Source: Bettongia penicillata ogilbyi
Taxonomy: Eukaryota; Chordata; Mammalia; Diprotodontia; Potoroidae
NCBI GenBank assembly: GCA_023548195.1
Contig: JAJHZJ010000336.1
Span: 930,001 to 994,000 of the forward strand
DNA: 64,000 nt
Direction: 5' to 3'
The notes beneath the pieces are model-generated. The model was not told where the DNA came from and did no database searches. It worked only from the letters and a program-made list of their open reading frames with translations. Within the stretch, counting starts at the first letter, position 1. Each line of letters starts with the position of its first letter. Of the stretch, positions 10,436 through 21,879 are shown piece after piece. Position numbers and translations under genes: made by a program.

Positions 10436-11700
10436 TTTAATCTCTCAAGTTGACTTGGCTTAGTTAAGTCTATCACCAAGCTTTCTTCATCTCATTTTTT
10501 TTCCCACTGCTCCTTGATGTTTCATTGTGACAATATAATTTATAATTTTCCATCATTTTTCTCTGTAAGATGTTTTAAAATGAGTTTATATTCTAAGAAC
10601 TTGTGACTTTTGACTGCCGTGTCCCTCTACTTTGCATAGGAGATCAAGTGTTTGTTAACTACAGCAAATTTTAGGTTCTTTATGGCAATTAACCTACATT
10701 CTTTACACTTCTGTACAGAATTGTTCTAACTGGATGTTCAATTCTCCAAACATTTTGCCACCTACTTCCTATTTTTAAGCACCAATAATTTATTTAAATA
10801 AGTCAGGTTGGGGTTGTTTTCGTTTCACCTTAATTTCATTCTCATCAATGACAAGTTGTTTTCTGAATATTAAAATATAACCAGCTTAATTTTTGTGACA
10901 CTATTTGGTACTTGCCATAACTATCACTTCCCAAGTCTTTTCTGGAGAAAAGTAATCCTGAAGCTTCTATGTAGTCTCCAAACCTTTGAAGCTGGCATTC
11001 CTTAATCTCCAAGCTATGGCATTCATCATATTTTCTTACTATTCTCATCTTTTCATGGAAATCCCCAGGTTTCAAAGCATACACTTTGAATTGGAAGGTC
11101 CTGTTGAGATCTTTGTAAAATCATTCTATTCCTCTTCATTTTTTGCAACAGATATTATAAGCACAGAAACTGCAATTATGTTCATGGTTGTCTTTTTGCA
11201 GTAAGTGAGCACTTCATTTAGAGTGAGCACTTCCACAAAGGATAACTAAATGTCCCATGAAATGATTGTTCCTGTTGTCTTTGGACACAGAGTAAAATCC
11301 CCTCAGCCAGGAAGACTCTGTGAGCCATCCTTCCATTTCACGCAACTTGAAAAACCCTTTGTGATGTGACTCAGCCTTCATTTGCAGGTTTATTGATTAT
11401 TACATTTCAGTGAAATTAGCCTATTTGTTCTTCCCCATATAGATATGCCACTCCATCCCCCAATCCCCATTCTTTGCACTGGCTTGCCCTCATGATTAGA
11501 ATTCACTCCTTCCTGATTTGAATCCCAAGCTTTTTTCCAGATTCGGTTCAAAAGTTTCCTCCTGCCTAAACATGCCTGTCTTGATGCCCCAAGTAGCTAG
11601 TACTCTTCCCCAAACCTTGAAATTACTTTGTGCTTACTTAATATGTTTTGTAGTATGTACTAATCTCTGCATATGTTGTTTCCTCCCCAAAATAGCACAA
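10436..11700. other. Decayed LINE flank, no gene seen
   Basis: AT-rich DNA that may include the upstream part of the LINE fragment on the minus strand (an open piece at 10845-11084). No host gene signature. Confidence 0.35.
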
Positions 11701-11707
11701 GTTCCTT

Positions 11708-11826
11708 GAGATAAAGCACTAGGCCTGCAGTCAGGAAGACCTGCATTCAGATCCAACCTCACAGTACAAGCCGTGTGACCTTGGGCAAGTCACATAACCT
11801 CTGCCTTAGTTTCCATATCTGTAGTC
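11708..11826 (+). repeat. MIR-like SINE fragment
   Basis: Forward motifs 'gcctgcagtcaggaagacctg' and 'tgtgaccttgggcaagtcac'. Confidence 0.75.
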
Positions 11827-11999
11827 AATAATTTTTTTCTTTTATGACCACAATTCTTTATGTCCTAAAAGTGAAATAGGGCAATATTGATGCTTTATTT
11901 CATATTATTTCAAATTAAATGACTTCTTTTAATAACTTATAAAGAAATCACTAGAACAATAAGCCTATGTTATACACTACTAATGTTGTTATATTTAAA

Positions 12000-12120
12000 T
12001 GTTAGACTCCAGGACTGTGGGGTTTGGGTATGTCACTTTCTGAGCTTCATTTTCCCATACACAAAATGAAGGTGTTGATTTCTCCGGTCTCTTCCAGTTC
12101 CAACATTCTGTGATTCTGAA
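12000..12120 (+). repeat. MIR-like SINE tail
   Basis: Forward motifs 'tgagcttcattttccc' and 'cttccagttccaacattctgtgattctg', a variant tail common in marsupial MIR copies. Confidence 0.55.
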
Positions 12121-12589
12121 GGCCCAGCTCTTCTGTCTCCGGAAGGCTATGATTCAAACTCAGGAATATGGAAACAAAGAAACTTCAAGACGTGTTCCTA
12201 GGCAGGTGAGAGATGCAAATGGGCTGTCTACCCAAGTGCGACCCTGGGAGAGAAGCCTGAATGTTCAAGTCCACACATTTCCAGGAGGCTGTGCAACCCT
12301 TACTGGAGGATTTTGGCATTAGCTCTCCATTACACTGTTGTAGTAAAATAAACCACAAGGTGGCAGCATACTACCAAAAACCCTGAAAATACTAAGTACC
12401 CAGTTAAGGAAAACTTTGCAAATTATGTTCAATTCAACATTACTGAATACCTACTGAGTTCAGAGTCCTGTACTATTCTAGAAAAGTAATAGAAAAATAG
12501 TCCTATTCTAGAAAAGAAACAAAGATAATAAAAGCTGTTTTGGGCAAGTTTTGCTTCTTTGTTTGTTTTTTTGATAATTAAACATTAAA

Positions 12590-12718
12590 CATTTTGTAAA
12601 TATCTCATTTGATTCCCACAACAACCCTGGAAAGAAGGTGCCATTATTATCTTCATTTTACAGTTGAGGAAACCGAGGTAGACAAAGGTTAAGTGACTTG
12701 TCCAGAGTCCCACAGCTG
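12590..12718 (-). repeat. MIR-like SINE fragment
   Basis: Reverse motifs 'ttcccacaacaaccctgg', 'cattttacagttgaggaaac' and 'aagtgacttgtccagagtc'. Confidence 0.75.
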
Positions 12719-12754
12719 CTGCCTCTTTTTTCAACTTCATTTTGTGAATTATCT

Positions 12755-12860
12755 CCTCGGATTAGAATGGAAGCTCCTTCAGGACAGGAACATGTCTTTC
12801 TTTTTGCTTCTATTTGAATTTCCAGCACTTAGCGCAATGCCTGGTCCATTTTGTCAAGGG
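12755..12860 (+). repeat. L2 3'-end fragment
   Basis: 'ggaagctccttcaggacagg' followed by 'cagcacttagcgcaatgcct' matches the conserved 3' end of L2 LINEs. Confidence 0.6.
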
Positions 12861-12944
12861 GAGAAAGTTAGCACCTGAACTTCAGAGAAAATACAAACAG
12901 AGAAATAAATATCAACCAACAGACAGGGCTTCCACCTGACTGAC

Positions 12945-13024
12945 CTTGTCTGAGATCATATTTGAACTGAGGTCTTCTTGACTCCAGGTCCAATACTCTA
13001 TCCACCATGCCACCCAGGTGCCTT
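12945..13024 (-). repeat. SINE head fragment
   Basis: Reverse-strand head: 'tttgaactgaggtcttcttg' and 'ccatgccacccaggtgcc'. Confidence 0.7.
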
Positions 13025-13359
13025 TAAGAAGCAGAGAGAGAGAGAGAGCAAAGCCATCAAATTTTCAGGTGATAAAATTGAGAATTCTGGATAAAGGTGA
13101 TCCAAAAGCACAAATAAAATGGGGAACAAAATCAAATAAGATAAAACATATGAGATAAATATTAACTTCTACACTTGGGTTCCTGAAATCAGATTCAAAA
13201 ATAAAGAAAGGTAAAAGTTTGGCAAGGCAACACATCTCATGGGGGGAAATGTCTTGGGGTTATAGGATTACAGGATTACAGGTTATAGGATTCAATATAA
13301 ATCAAGAATATGACATGGTAGCTACAAAAATTAACACTACCCTGTACTGCTTCAAAAGA

Positions 13360-13872
13360 AGAAAGTATCCAGAATGAGGGAGATGATCCTTATACTCAAT
13401 TCTGGGATACACATTTTAGGAAAGCTCTAGGCAAAGTGGAGCATGCCTGGAAGAGGACCACCAGAATATGAGAGACCTAAAAAATAGGACACAGGAAACG
13501 TGACCAAAGGAACTGGGAATTTTTGACCTGGAGAAAAGGAGACTTGGAGAGGAAACATTCAATCTCTGAAGGGATGCCATGTGGTAGAACAGTTAGACTT
13601 TCTTTGACCCCTGCAGCAGACAGAACTAGGAACAATAGGTAAGAGCTATAGAGAAACAAATTTAAGTTTTATATAAGAAAAAACTTACTAAGAGTCAGCG
13701 CTATCTAAAAGTGAGATGGACTGCCTAGGGACATAGTAGGTTCCATTTCATCACAGATTTTCAAAGACAGATTACCCAACCATGTATGGGAGATGTTATA
13801 GATGTGTTCTTGCTCTTGAACCAGATAATCTCTAAGGTCTTTTCCCAGATTTCATTTCGTGATCATAAATAT
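13360..13872 (+). repeat. CR1/L3 LINE 3' end
   Basis: Follows the CR1/L3 3' pattern in order: 'gaatttttgacctggagaaaa', 'gaactaggaacaataggt', 'taagaaaaaacttacta', 'agtgagatggactgcct' and a tail near 'ctctaaggtcttttcccag'. Ancient amniote LINE, forward strand. Confidence 0.7.
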
Positions 13873-14064
13873 CTGTCTCCTTGCAGGTCCAGTGATGACA
13901 TCTGAAAAAAAAGTACTTGTAGATTTCAAGAATGAGGCTTTTCTCATTGTAGAAACTTAATAACCAGGTTCTCAATATATCTGTTTCTTTCCCCCAAAGG
14001 TCTAACTCAAGTCATAGAGGTTTTGCTTTTGTTTTCGCTATAGAAAGTCATCATTTTGTCCCCC

Positions 14065-14200
14065 CTCCCACCCATTTATTTTGCAGATGAGGAGACAGAT
14101 CCATAAGGGATCCTGACTTAGCCAAGACTTTACCTCTAGAATGTGGCAGAGCTAGGACTATCACTTCAGTCTCTTGACTCCTAGGCCAATTATCTTTTTC
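14065..14200 (-). repeat. MIR-like fragment
   Basis: Reverse motifs 'ttttgcagatgaggagacag' and 'ggcagagctaggactatcac'. Confidence 0.5.
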
Positions 14201-15415
14201 CAAACGATTTCTACCTTCCTTATCCATTAAGAGCCATAATTAAAATCAATCTAATGGCTCCCTGCCTTCCACCCTGTGTGATTCTCTTCTCTGCAGCTTA
14301 GGGAGTTTATCTCAGACAAAAAGTTACAAACTCAATTACAATTACAATGAGTCTCCAGTGAGGAAAATTCCTAACATTGAGACAGAAGTTGGGCTCTCTG
14401 CCTAAATTTAAGTTTAATTTCGAGTTAATCCCTGACTTCTTGGCAGTTGAGATAAAATTCTATATAATAGGGAGCTGGTTAGGATATGCAGCATGTTTGA
14501 CTGATACAATCTCCTTTTGGACTTTAGTGAGTAGGAAGACATTCTGTAACTGGCTCCAGTATTGAAAAAGGGGTTTTTCAATTGACTACACTACTGGAAT
14601 TGGGGTGCATTAAAAAGGCTTTAACCAGACAAATCAAGTGACAAAGCAAGGACTAAGCCTTCGAAGGAGAGAGATACCTGAGCCCCTACTTTCCCTACTA
14701 CAGAGGGAAACATGGCCTTCCTGTTGCTTCTGTCTCTGCAGTGTCTAATCTTTCCTGATTGTTAAAGGAGGTTGAAGACAGTTACAACTTTATGAATCTT
14801 GAAGAAGTTCAGGAGAATGATCCCATTTGGAAACTACAGTCCATGACAGGATTTCCCAGAGACCAGATGATGAGGAAGGAAATCGTGATTGATCTACCCA
14901 GCTCAGTTCAGCATTAAATACCCAGAGAAATAAATTCATGTTATCCATAAGCTATGCTGCTTTTTAAAGTGAACTTGGTACAGCAAATAATATATACAAA
15001 ATAACTTTTAAGTTTGAATCCATTCTCCCCAGAGACTTAATAGGTATAGAGGTGAACATGCTTTCTCCAAAGTGTCTGAGGAAAATAGTTGTTCTTTTAT
15101 TTTTATGTCTTTTCAATAAATATCCCTTTGCAAAACTCAATTTATGTTTGCTGGTTAAATGGAATTGGGGTGCTAATGATTAGCAGGTAAATAAATTTTT
15201 ACCTGGCTATTTAGGGCATGTCTACTAACCTGATATAAGGGTAGAAGATCCATTGATTATCATGCCCAATTAAAATTAATACATTTGTTAGGTAAAAAAC
15301 ACTTCTTGAATGAATCAATCAATGTGAATGGAGCCTGTACATCTTCTTGAACCAATCAGAACCATTACTGAGAGACTTAGTCTTGCCCTAAGGAAATAAA
15401 TTTCGAGAGTATGGA
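14201..15415. other. Intergenic DNA, nothing assigned
   Basis: No recognisable gene, RNA or named repeat. Low-GC sequence. Confidence 0.35.
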
Positions 15416-15428
15416 AGTATAGTTAATT
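15416..15428. repeat. Target site duplication of half-L1 copy 2 (left)
   Basis: AGTATAGTTAATT, matching 18212-18224 with one mismatch. This is the 3' side of the minus-strand element. Confidence 0.75.
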
Positions 15429-16262
15429 CTTTTTTTTTATTTTTTTATAAATTTATTTATTAAACTTTTTACATTCATTTTCACAAAATTTTGGGTTCCA
15501 AATTTTCTCCCCATTTGTCCCCTCCCCAATGAACCGAGCATTCTAATTTCCCCTATCACCAATCTGCCCTCTCTTCTATCATCCTTCCCTTCCCTTGTTC
15601 CCATCTTCTCTTTTGTCCTGTAGGGCCAGATAACTTTCTATTCCCCATTATATGTATTTCTTATTTCCTAGTAGCAAGAACAATACTCAACACTTGTTCC
15701 TAAAATTTTGAGTTCCAATTTCTCCCCATCCCTCCCTCCCCACCCATTCCCTTTGGGAAGTCAGGCAATTCAATATGGGCCATATCTATGTAGTTTTGCA
15801 AATGACTTCAATAACAGTTGTGTTGTATTAGACTAACTCTATTTCCTCCATCCTATCCTGCCCCTCATTGTTTCTATTCTGTCTTTTGATCCTGTCCCTC
15901 CCTGAGTGTTGACTTCAAATTGCTCCCTCCTCCTGTTGCCCTCCCTTCCATCATCCCCCACCCTGCTTATCTCCTTCTCCCCCACTTTCCTGTACTGTAA
16001 GATAGGTTTTCATACCAAAATGAGTGTGCATTTTATTCCTTCCTTTAGTCGAATGTGATGGGAGTAAACTTCATGTTTTTCTCTCAACTCTCCTCTTTTT
16101 CCCTCCACTAAAAAGTCTCCTGCTTGCCTCTTCTATGAGAGATAATTTGCCCCAGTCCATTTCACCCTCTCTCATCCCAATATATTTCTCTCTCACAGTT
16201 TACCTTAATTTTTTTTAAGATATGATCCCATCCTATTCAATTCACTCTGTGCTCTCTGTCTC

Positions 16263-16303
16263 TGTGTATGTGTGTGTGTATGCGTGTGTGTGTGTGTGTG
16301 TGT
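16263..16303 (-). repeat. (TG)n microsatellite inside half-L1 copy 2
   Basis: TG tract with one TATGCG interruption, at the place corresponding to the CA tract at 6489-6569. Confidence 0.9.
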
Positions 16304-16438
16304 AATTCCACCAACTACCTAGATACTGAAAAGTTTCAAGAGTTACAAATATTGTCTTTCCATGTGGGAATGTAAACAGTTCACCTTTGGTAAGTCCCTT
16401 CTGACTTCTCTTTGCTGTTTACCTTTTCATGCTTCTTC

Positions 16439-17356
16439 TCATTCTTGTGTTTGAAAGTCAAATTTTCTTTTCAGCTCTGGTCTTTTCATCAAGAATGCTT
16501 GAAAGTCCTCTATTTCATTGAAAGACCATTTTTTCCCCTGAAATATTATACTCAGTTCTGCTGGGTAGGTGATTCTTGGTTCTAGTCCTACTTCCTTTGA
16601 CTTCTGGAATATCCTATTCCACACCCTTCGATCCCTTAATATAGAAGCTGCAAGATCTTGTGTTATCCTGATTGTATTTCCACAGTACTGGAATCTAGCT
16701 GCTTGCAATATTTTCTCCTTGACCTGGGAATTCTGGAATTTGGCCACAATGTTCCTAGGAGTTTCTCTTTTTGGATCTCTTTCAGGCGGTGATCGATGGA
16801 TTCCTTCAATACTTATTTTGCCCTCTGGTTCTAGAATATCAGGGCAGTTTTCCTTGATCATTTCATGAAAGATGATGTCTAGGCTCCTTTTTTGATCATA
16901 GCTTTCAGGTAGTCCCATAATTTTTAAATTGTCTCTCCTGGATCTCTTTTCCAGGTCAGTTGTTTTTCCAATGAGATATTTCACATTATCTTCCATTTTT
17001 TCATTCTTTTGATTTTGTTTGGTGTTTTCTTGGTTTCTCATAAAGTCATTAGCCACCATCTGTTCCATTCAAATTTTGAGAGAACTATTATCTTCAGTGA
17101 GCTTTTAGACCTCCTTTTCCATTTGGCTAATTCTGCTTTTGAAAGCATTCTTCTCCTCATTGGCTTTTTGAACCTCTTTTGCCAATTGAGTGAGCCTATT
17201 TTTCAAGGTGTTATTTTCTTCAGCATTTTCTTGGGTCTCCTTTAGCAAGGTATTGACCTGTTTTTCATGCTTTTCTTGCATCTCTCTCATTTCTCTTCCC
17301 AGTTTTTCCTCCACCTCTCTCACTTGATTTTCAAAATCCTTTTTGAGCTCTTCCAT
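16439..17356 (-). pseudogene. L1-type ORF1, copy 2, nearly intact
   Basis: Runs from an ATG (17356) that opens with 'MEELKKDFENQVREVEEKLG' to a TGA at 16439. It has an N-terminal coiled coil, an RRM-like centre ('DLEKRSRRDNLKIMGLPES') and a C-terminal domain ('RITYPAELSIIFQGKKWSF'). The frame is continuous except for two stop codons between 17069 and 17107: a TAA where copy 1 has CAA, and a TGA where copy 1 has AGA. The same frame is open upstream of the ATG to about 17575, so the true start may be earlier. An ORF1p nucleic-acid chaperone would bind element RNA in the cytoplasm. Confidence 0.85.
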
Positions 17357-18211
17357 GGCCTGAGCCCATTGGATATCTATTTTGGATGTTTGGGATACAG
17401 AGGCCTTGCCTTCTATGTCTTTACCTGATGGTAAGCATTGTTCTTCCTCATCTGAAAGGATGGGAGCAGATATCTGTTTGCCAAGAAAGTAACCTTTTAT
17501 GGTCTTTTTTTTTTCCCTTTTCTGGGCATTTTCCCAGCCAGTTACTTGAGATCTGAGTATCCTCTCCACACCCAACTCACCTCCTGTTCCACCCAGCTAG
17601 TGCTTGGGGTCTGAATTTCTAATGCTGCTTCCCAGCCTCAGGGCTTTCAGCAGAGGGGCATGTGGGGTGGGGCTGCTATTCAGTGAGAGCAATTAAGTTC
17701 AGGTTGGGGGGGGCAGGGCCACCTCCCAGGCTCTGTTCCCTCAGGGGGTTTATGCGGAGACCTTTAGTAATGGAACTGAGGTCCTGTCTGCTTTGGGAGC
17801 CCGGGTCTGCTGCTGCTTCTGTCACTGCCTCCCGAACGGACCTGAGTTAAGGAGACACCCCGCTCCCTTCTCGGCCAGCCAAATAGGGTCTCTCACTGAC
17901 CTCTAGCGCCTGTGAGTGGAGGAGGGACCTTCACGGCCACTGGAGATTTCATCCCTGACGCCTTTTCAGATCCGTTCCTCTCAGGGCTGCAACCAAGGCA
18001 GGGCTGGGCTCCGCTCCAGGTCTGGTATGTGACGGACCTTTGGGGTTGGTTTTTCAGGGCTTTCTGGAACAGAAATCTCCTCCACTCCATTGCTGCATGG
18101 ATTCTACTGCTCCAGAACCCGTTAGTAGTTCTTTTTAGAGGTAATTTATGGACTGTGGGTTCGGAGCTAGCATATGTGAATCTTTCTACTCCGCCATCTT
18201 GGCTCCTCCCC

Positions 18212-18224
18212 AGTATAGTCAATT
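18212..18224. repeat. Target site duplication of half-L1 copy 2 (right)
   Basis: AGTATAGTCAATT, one mismatch from 15416-15428, directly outside the 5' end of the element. Confidence 0.75.
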
Positions 18225-19220
18225 TGCTAAAATAGGATGTACTTTCCCAAAAAAGCACCTAAGTAGTCAAAATCACACAATAAAAACCACAGCGCTTATG
18301 AGGAAAATAGAGTTGGGAAAACAATGTTTAAAAATTTCATCAGTGACACAAAATAAAAAATAGTAATCTAATAAAAATGGTAGCACCATTTTATACATGT
18401 TAAATGATTAAAAAATAAATATTACAATAAAGAGTTGTCCCCTCTGGGGACTTGGGCTGCTAGAGCAAATTGGATTGCTAAAATTCCTCACCTCAGGACC
18501 AAAAGACAAAGGTGAAACTTCGGAGAGGTAATGGAAGGAAAACCAGGCTTCCTCCAAATACAGCTCCCACTGTACCAGAAGAAACAAAATAAATATGGCT
18601 TTTTACTGAAGTTTGCTTGCAGAAGACGTTATTGAAAGGGTTGCGACTTGTGAACTGTTATGAAATGATGCAGTTTTCCCACATTCTCACTGTTTCTTGG
18701 AGGAAATATACTGCAAAATCCAACTGTTATTGTTGCTGTATTGTGCTAAAAATTTTCCCCAATATATAAATCATGTTTTTAAAATAAATGCAACACAGCA
18801 GTAGAACTGACTACTGTCAAGAGAATGGAATTGGCTGATAGGTGTTAAGAGAAGAAGAAAGAAAGGGTAAGACCGTCATAGAGAAAGGAGATATTGAGTA
18901 GGTCCATGTCCTCTACAGGCATCTTGGAACCGAAGACCTAGGCAAGTGCTACTAGTGTAAAAAGATCAAAGGATAACACCAAAAACAAAACAAAAAATCC
19001 TGTTCTCTTGATCAAAATATCAAGAAAGGTGGAAAATTTATAATGGTAGGCAACTTCCAGAAGTCCTTTTTATATTGAGAAGATGGATATAACATTATTC
19101 TAAATCCCAAGTTTTTAAATGATGTTAGATTTTAGATTTGGATCAACAAATCAGCTCAATGACTGGGGCTGGGAGCTGAAGAGGCCAAGATAATGGCGCA
19201 GTCCGTCCTTAGTTTAAAAC
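18225..19220. other. Intergenic DNA, nothing assigned
   Basis: AT-rich, no gene features. Probably old repeat debris. Confidence 0.35.
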
Positions 19221-20000
19221 CTAAGTTTAAATTCATAAACCCATAGAATCTTAGAGCCAGAAGAGGTCCATCATTTAGTCCAACACTCTGCCTGAAGCAT
19301 GAGTTTCCTTTCTTACATTTCCCATAAAAGGGTCATTCAATTCCCACTTGAAGACTTCCTGTAACCAAGGCAATTCATCCTGTTTTTTAAGAAGTCTCTT
19401 TGACAGTTAAGAAATTGCTCCTTATATATTGAGTTAAAATCTATCATTCTAGAACTGTCATCTACTCCTCATACTTCCCATTCTACGGGAAGAATAATTC
19501 TAATCCTTCTTCTAAATGACAGCTTCTCAAATATCTGAGAACTGCACTCATATTTTTCTGCCTCTTCCCTTCTCTGAACTAATTATCCCTTGTTTCTTCT
19601 ACTCAGCTATGTATGGCATGGTGTTGAGACCTCTCAGTGTCCAGATCACCTTACTAGTCTGGATGTGCTCCAGTTTTTCAGTTTCCTTCCTAAAATTGGT
19701 GCCCAGAGCTGAGCACAGTACTCCATATGTAGTTTGTCCAGGAAAGAGTGCAATGGGACTAGAACGTGCCTCCTTCTAGACACAAGGCTTCTATTAAATT
19801 AGTCAGAGATCACATCATTTTGTTTGGCTACTATGCCACACTGTTTTCTCATGTTGAATATGCTGTCCACTGAAAACCCCTGCGTCTTTGTCACATGTAC
19901 TGCTGTCAAGTCACATTTCCTCCAGACTGTCCTTATGAAGCTGGTTTTTTTAATCTAAGTGCAAGAATTCATATAATGCTTGCTACATTTGCAATATTGT
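19221..20000 (-). repeat. CR1/L3 LINE fragment
   Basis: Reverse-strand CR1/L3 order: 'aatcttagagccagaagagg', 'cccacttgaagacttcc', 'ctggatgtgctccag', 'gcccagagctgagcacagta', then a 'tggctactatgccacactg' segment. Confidence 0.7.
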
Positions 20001-20499
20001 AAAAAGAATGCACCTTGCTCAAAAGCTGAACTTTCTATCCCAACCAGCCAGCTTCCTCCCACAAACAACTGATCACAAGAAAGGCTTTGGATGGTTCAAA
20101 ACAACTTATTTGTGCTACAGAAAAGAGAAGAGATGATCTCAAAGCCCATATCCTACTGAGAGTGGATCAACTGAGACTCTATGTATTAAGGCTAGAACAT
20201 TATTATTATAGAAATGTGATTCAATTTGTAGAACACTGAGCTCACATATAAAGACACACAACAGGCTAACAATGGCTTAAAAATTGGCTAAGGGCTTTGG
20301 GACCAGGGAAGAATTGTTTCAGATGCTGAGACACTTAAAAGAAACTGTACCTAGGGCACACAGCAGGAATCTAGCAGACATCCCTCAAGTAAGAGCATTA
20401 GGAATTTATTAATATGTATTTATCATTGTCCTAATGCCATGTAGAGCAGTGGGGATGAGATGGATGGGTTGTCAGTGATTTCTTTTCATATCTTTGGTG

Positions 20500-20605
20500 T
20501 GAAAGCCCTGGGTGCAGAGATCTGGTCTTCTTTCTCTCCTACAATACCTAAGACATTGTTATGTATACAATAAGCACTCAGGAAATGCTTGTTGAACCAG
20601 GTAGG
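20500..20605 (+). repeat. L2 3'-end fragment
   Basis: 'caataagcactcaggaaatg' plus 'cttgttgaacc' resembles the L2 3' terminus. Confidence 0.45.
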
Positions 20606-20789
20606 TGATGGGAAGGAAGTCTCCTGTAGACTTAGCCTTGTAAAATGTTTTCCATCAGAATAGACTACTTTTCAGGCTTTCAGTTGGTATCCTGGTTCTA
20701 TATTTCTATTTCTGCCTTTCAATCCCATATACTACTGCCACTGTGAACCAACAGTTTTAGAATACCCTGGGACAATTTTCTCCTCAAAA

Positions 20790-21110
20790 ACTAGTAGAAG
20801 GAAAATTAAACAGGGAATCAGGAGGCGTTAGATCCGGTTCAGTTTCATTTATAATATAAAGGGTTATACTAAATGACCTCTATGGTCCTTCATGCCTCTA
20901 CAAATCTGTGATCCTTCTCCATGCAGTGCATTTTGCTCAGCACTGGTGCTGGAAATACCAGGAGGTATCAGAATCCCGGACTCTGCTCTTAAAGAGCTCA
21001 CAGTCTAGTCTCAGCCAAGATATGAGGACAAGGACCCACAGAAGCATTGAAATTACTCAAGGTGGGTTGGAAAGTGCCATAGCTCTATCTCTAGGTGATA
21101 ATTCTTAAGA
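20790..21110 (+). repeat. MIR-like tail and dispersed-repeat fragment
   Basis: First part: 'atactaaatgacctctatgg' and 'ctacaaatctgtgatcc', a MIR-like tail. Second part: 'actctgctcttaaagagctc', part of the unnamed dispersed family also seen at 32.3 and 49.0 kb. Confidence 0.5.
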
Positions 21111-21634
21111 AAGGTCATATTTAGTCCCTATCAAGCCCTACCATAGTCACACCACATCTTGAGCTGAGCAAGGTTGTTCCAAATATCATCGACAGGGACT
21201 CAGCAAGCACGTCCTCATTCTTTGAGAGCTAGAAGTAATTCATCTGAACCCGATGATTTGAATTCATCAAAGCTCTCTTGCCATCCCCTTATTTATCTTG
21301 GCTCCTAGCTCCCTATTAGTCATTTTGTTCTGTCCTTTCCAATCTAAAGGTCACCTTCCTTGGCAAAAACAAAAAACAATAACCTCTCCAGAAGTAAGAT
21401 CGGAGCGGGACGGACTCCTCTTGTCCAACGATTCACTTTGCCCTATCCTATTAATCTTCTTTACTCCAGTGTAGCCTTAAAATGTTTTTTTAATTGTCCT
21501 TCATTTTCCTCATCAGTCTCAGTTTCTTCCCAGCTTTAACAATATTGACACTAACGTTTTTGTATTCATCTCCTATATTTAGCATTCGTTCTCTGCCCAC
21601 CCCCCAAGCTATCTTTCTTTTCTGTTGTTTTCTT

Positions 21635-21746
21635 GTATGTTCACTGAGGGCAAGGACTATCTTTCTTTTTTTGTTTCTATTCTCAACCCTTAGCATCTCA
21701 TCTGACACATCATAAGCACTTAATAAAAACCTGTTGACTGATTGTT
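21635..21746 (+). repeat. L2 3'-end fragment
   Basis: 'cactgagggcaaggactat' then 'cataagcacttaataaaaac' and 'ctgttgactgattg', the typical L2 3' end. Confidence 0.6.
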
Positions 21747-21879
21747 ACCTACCTCTTGCTTCCATCTTCTGTTACTCTCTTTTTCAAAATCATAGTCAGT
21801 TTGTGAGTTCTTTCTACGTACACATCCTTACTTTTTAACCAGCTCCCATTTTTTCCTCCTCATCAGAATTGCTTCCTTT

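Larger units (their letters stand above)
15429..18211 (-). mobile_element. Full-length ORF1-only L1-like retrotransposon (HAL1 type), copy 2
   Basis: Minus-strand element of about 2.78 kb with the same plan as 4540-7387. The 5' end (GGAGGAGCCAAGATGGCGGAG, complement of 18188-18208) is followed by a 5' UTR, the ORF1 region (17356-16439), a TG/CA tract, the 3' sequence and an A-rich tail (T-rich on the plus strand at 15429-15449). It is flanked by a 13-bp duplication with one mismatch. No ORF2 is present. Because both copies lack ORF2 at the same joint, this is the element's structure rather than a local deletion. Confidence 0.85.

Noticed and set aside
10185..10463. A 92-codon plus-strand frame opposite the reverse-transcriptase fragment
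   Set aside because: It is the shadow of the minus-strand LINE remnant.
15721..16218. Minus- and plus-strand open pieces in the half-L1 3' region considered as an ORF2 remnant
   Set aside because: No endonuclease or reverse transcriptase motifs; both copies show the same short noncoding 3' region.
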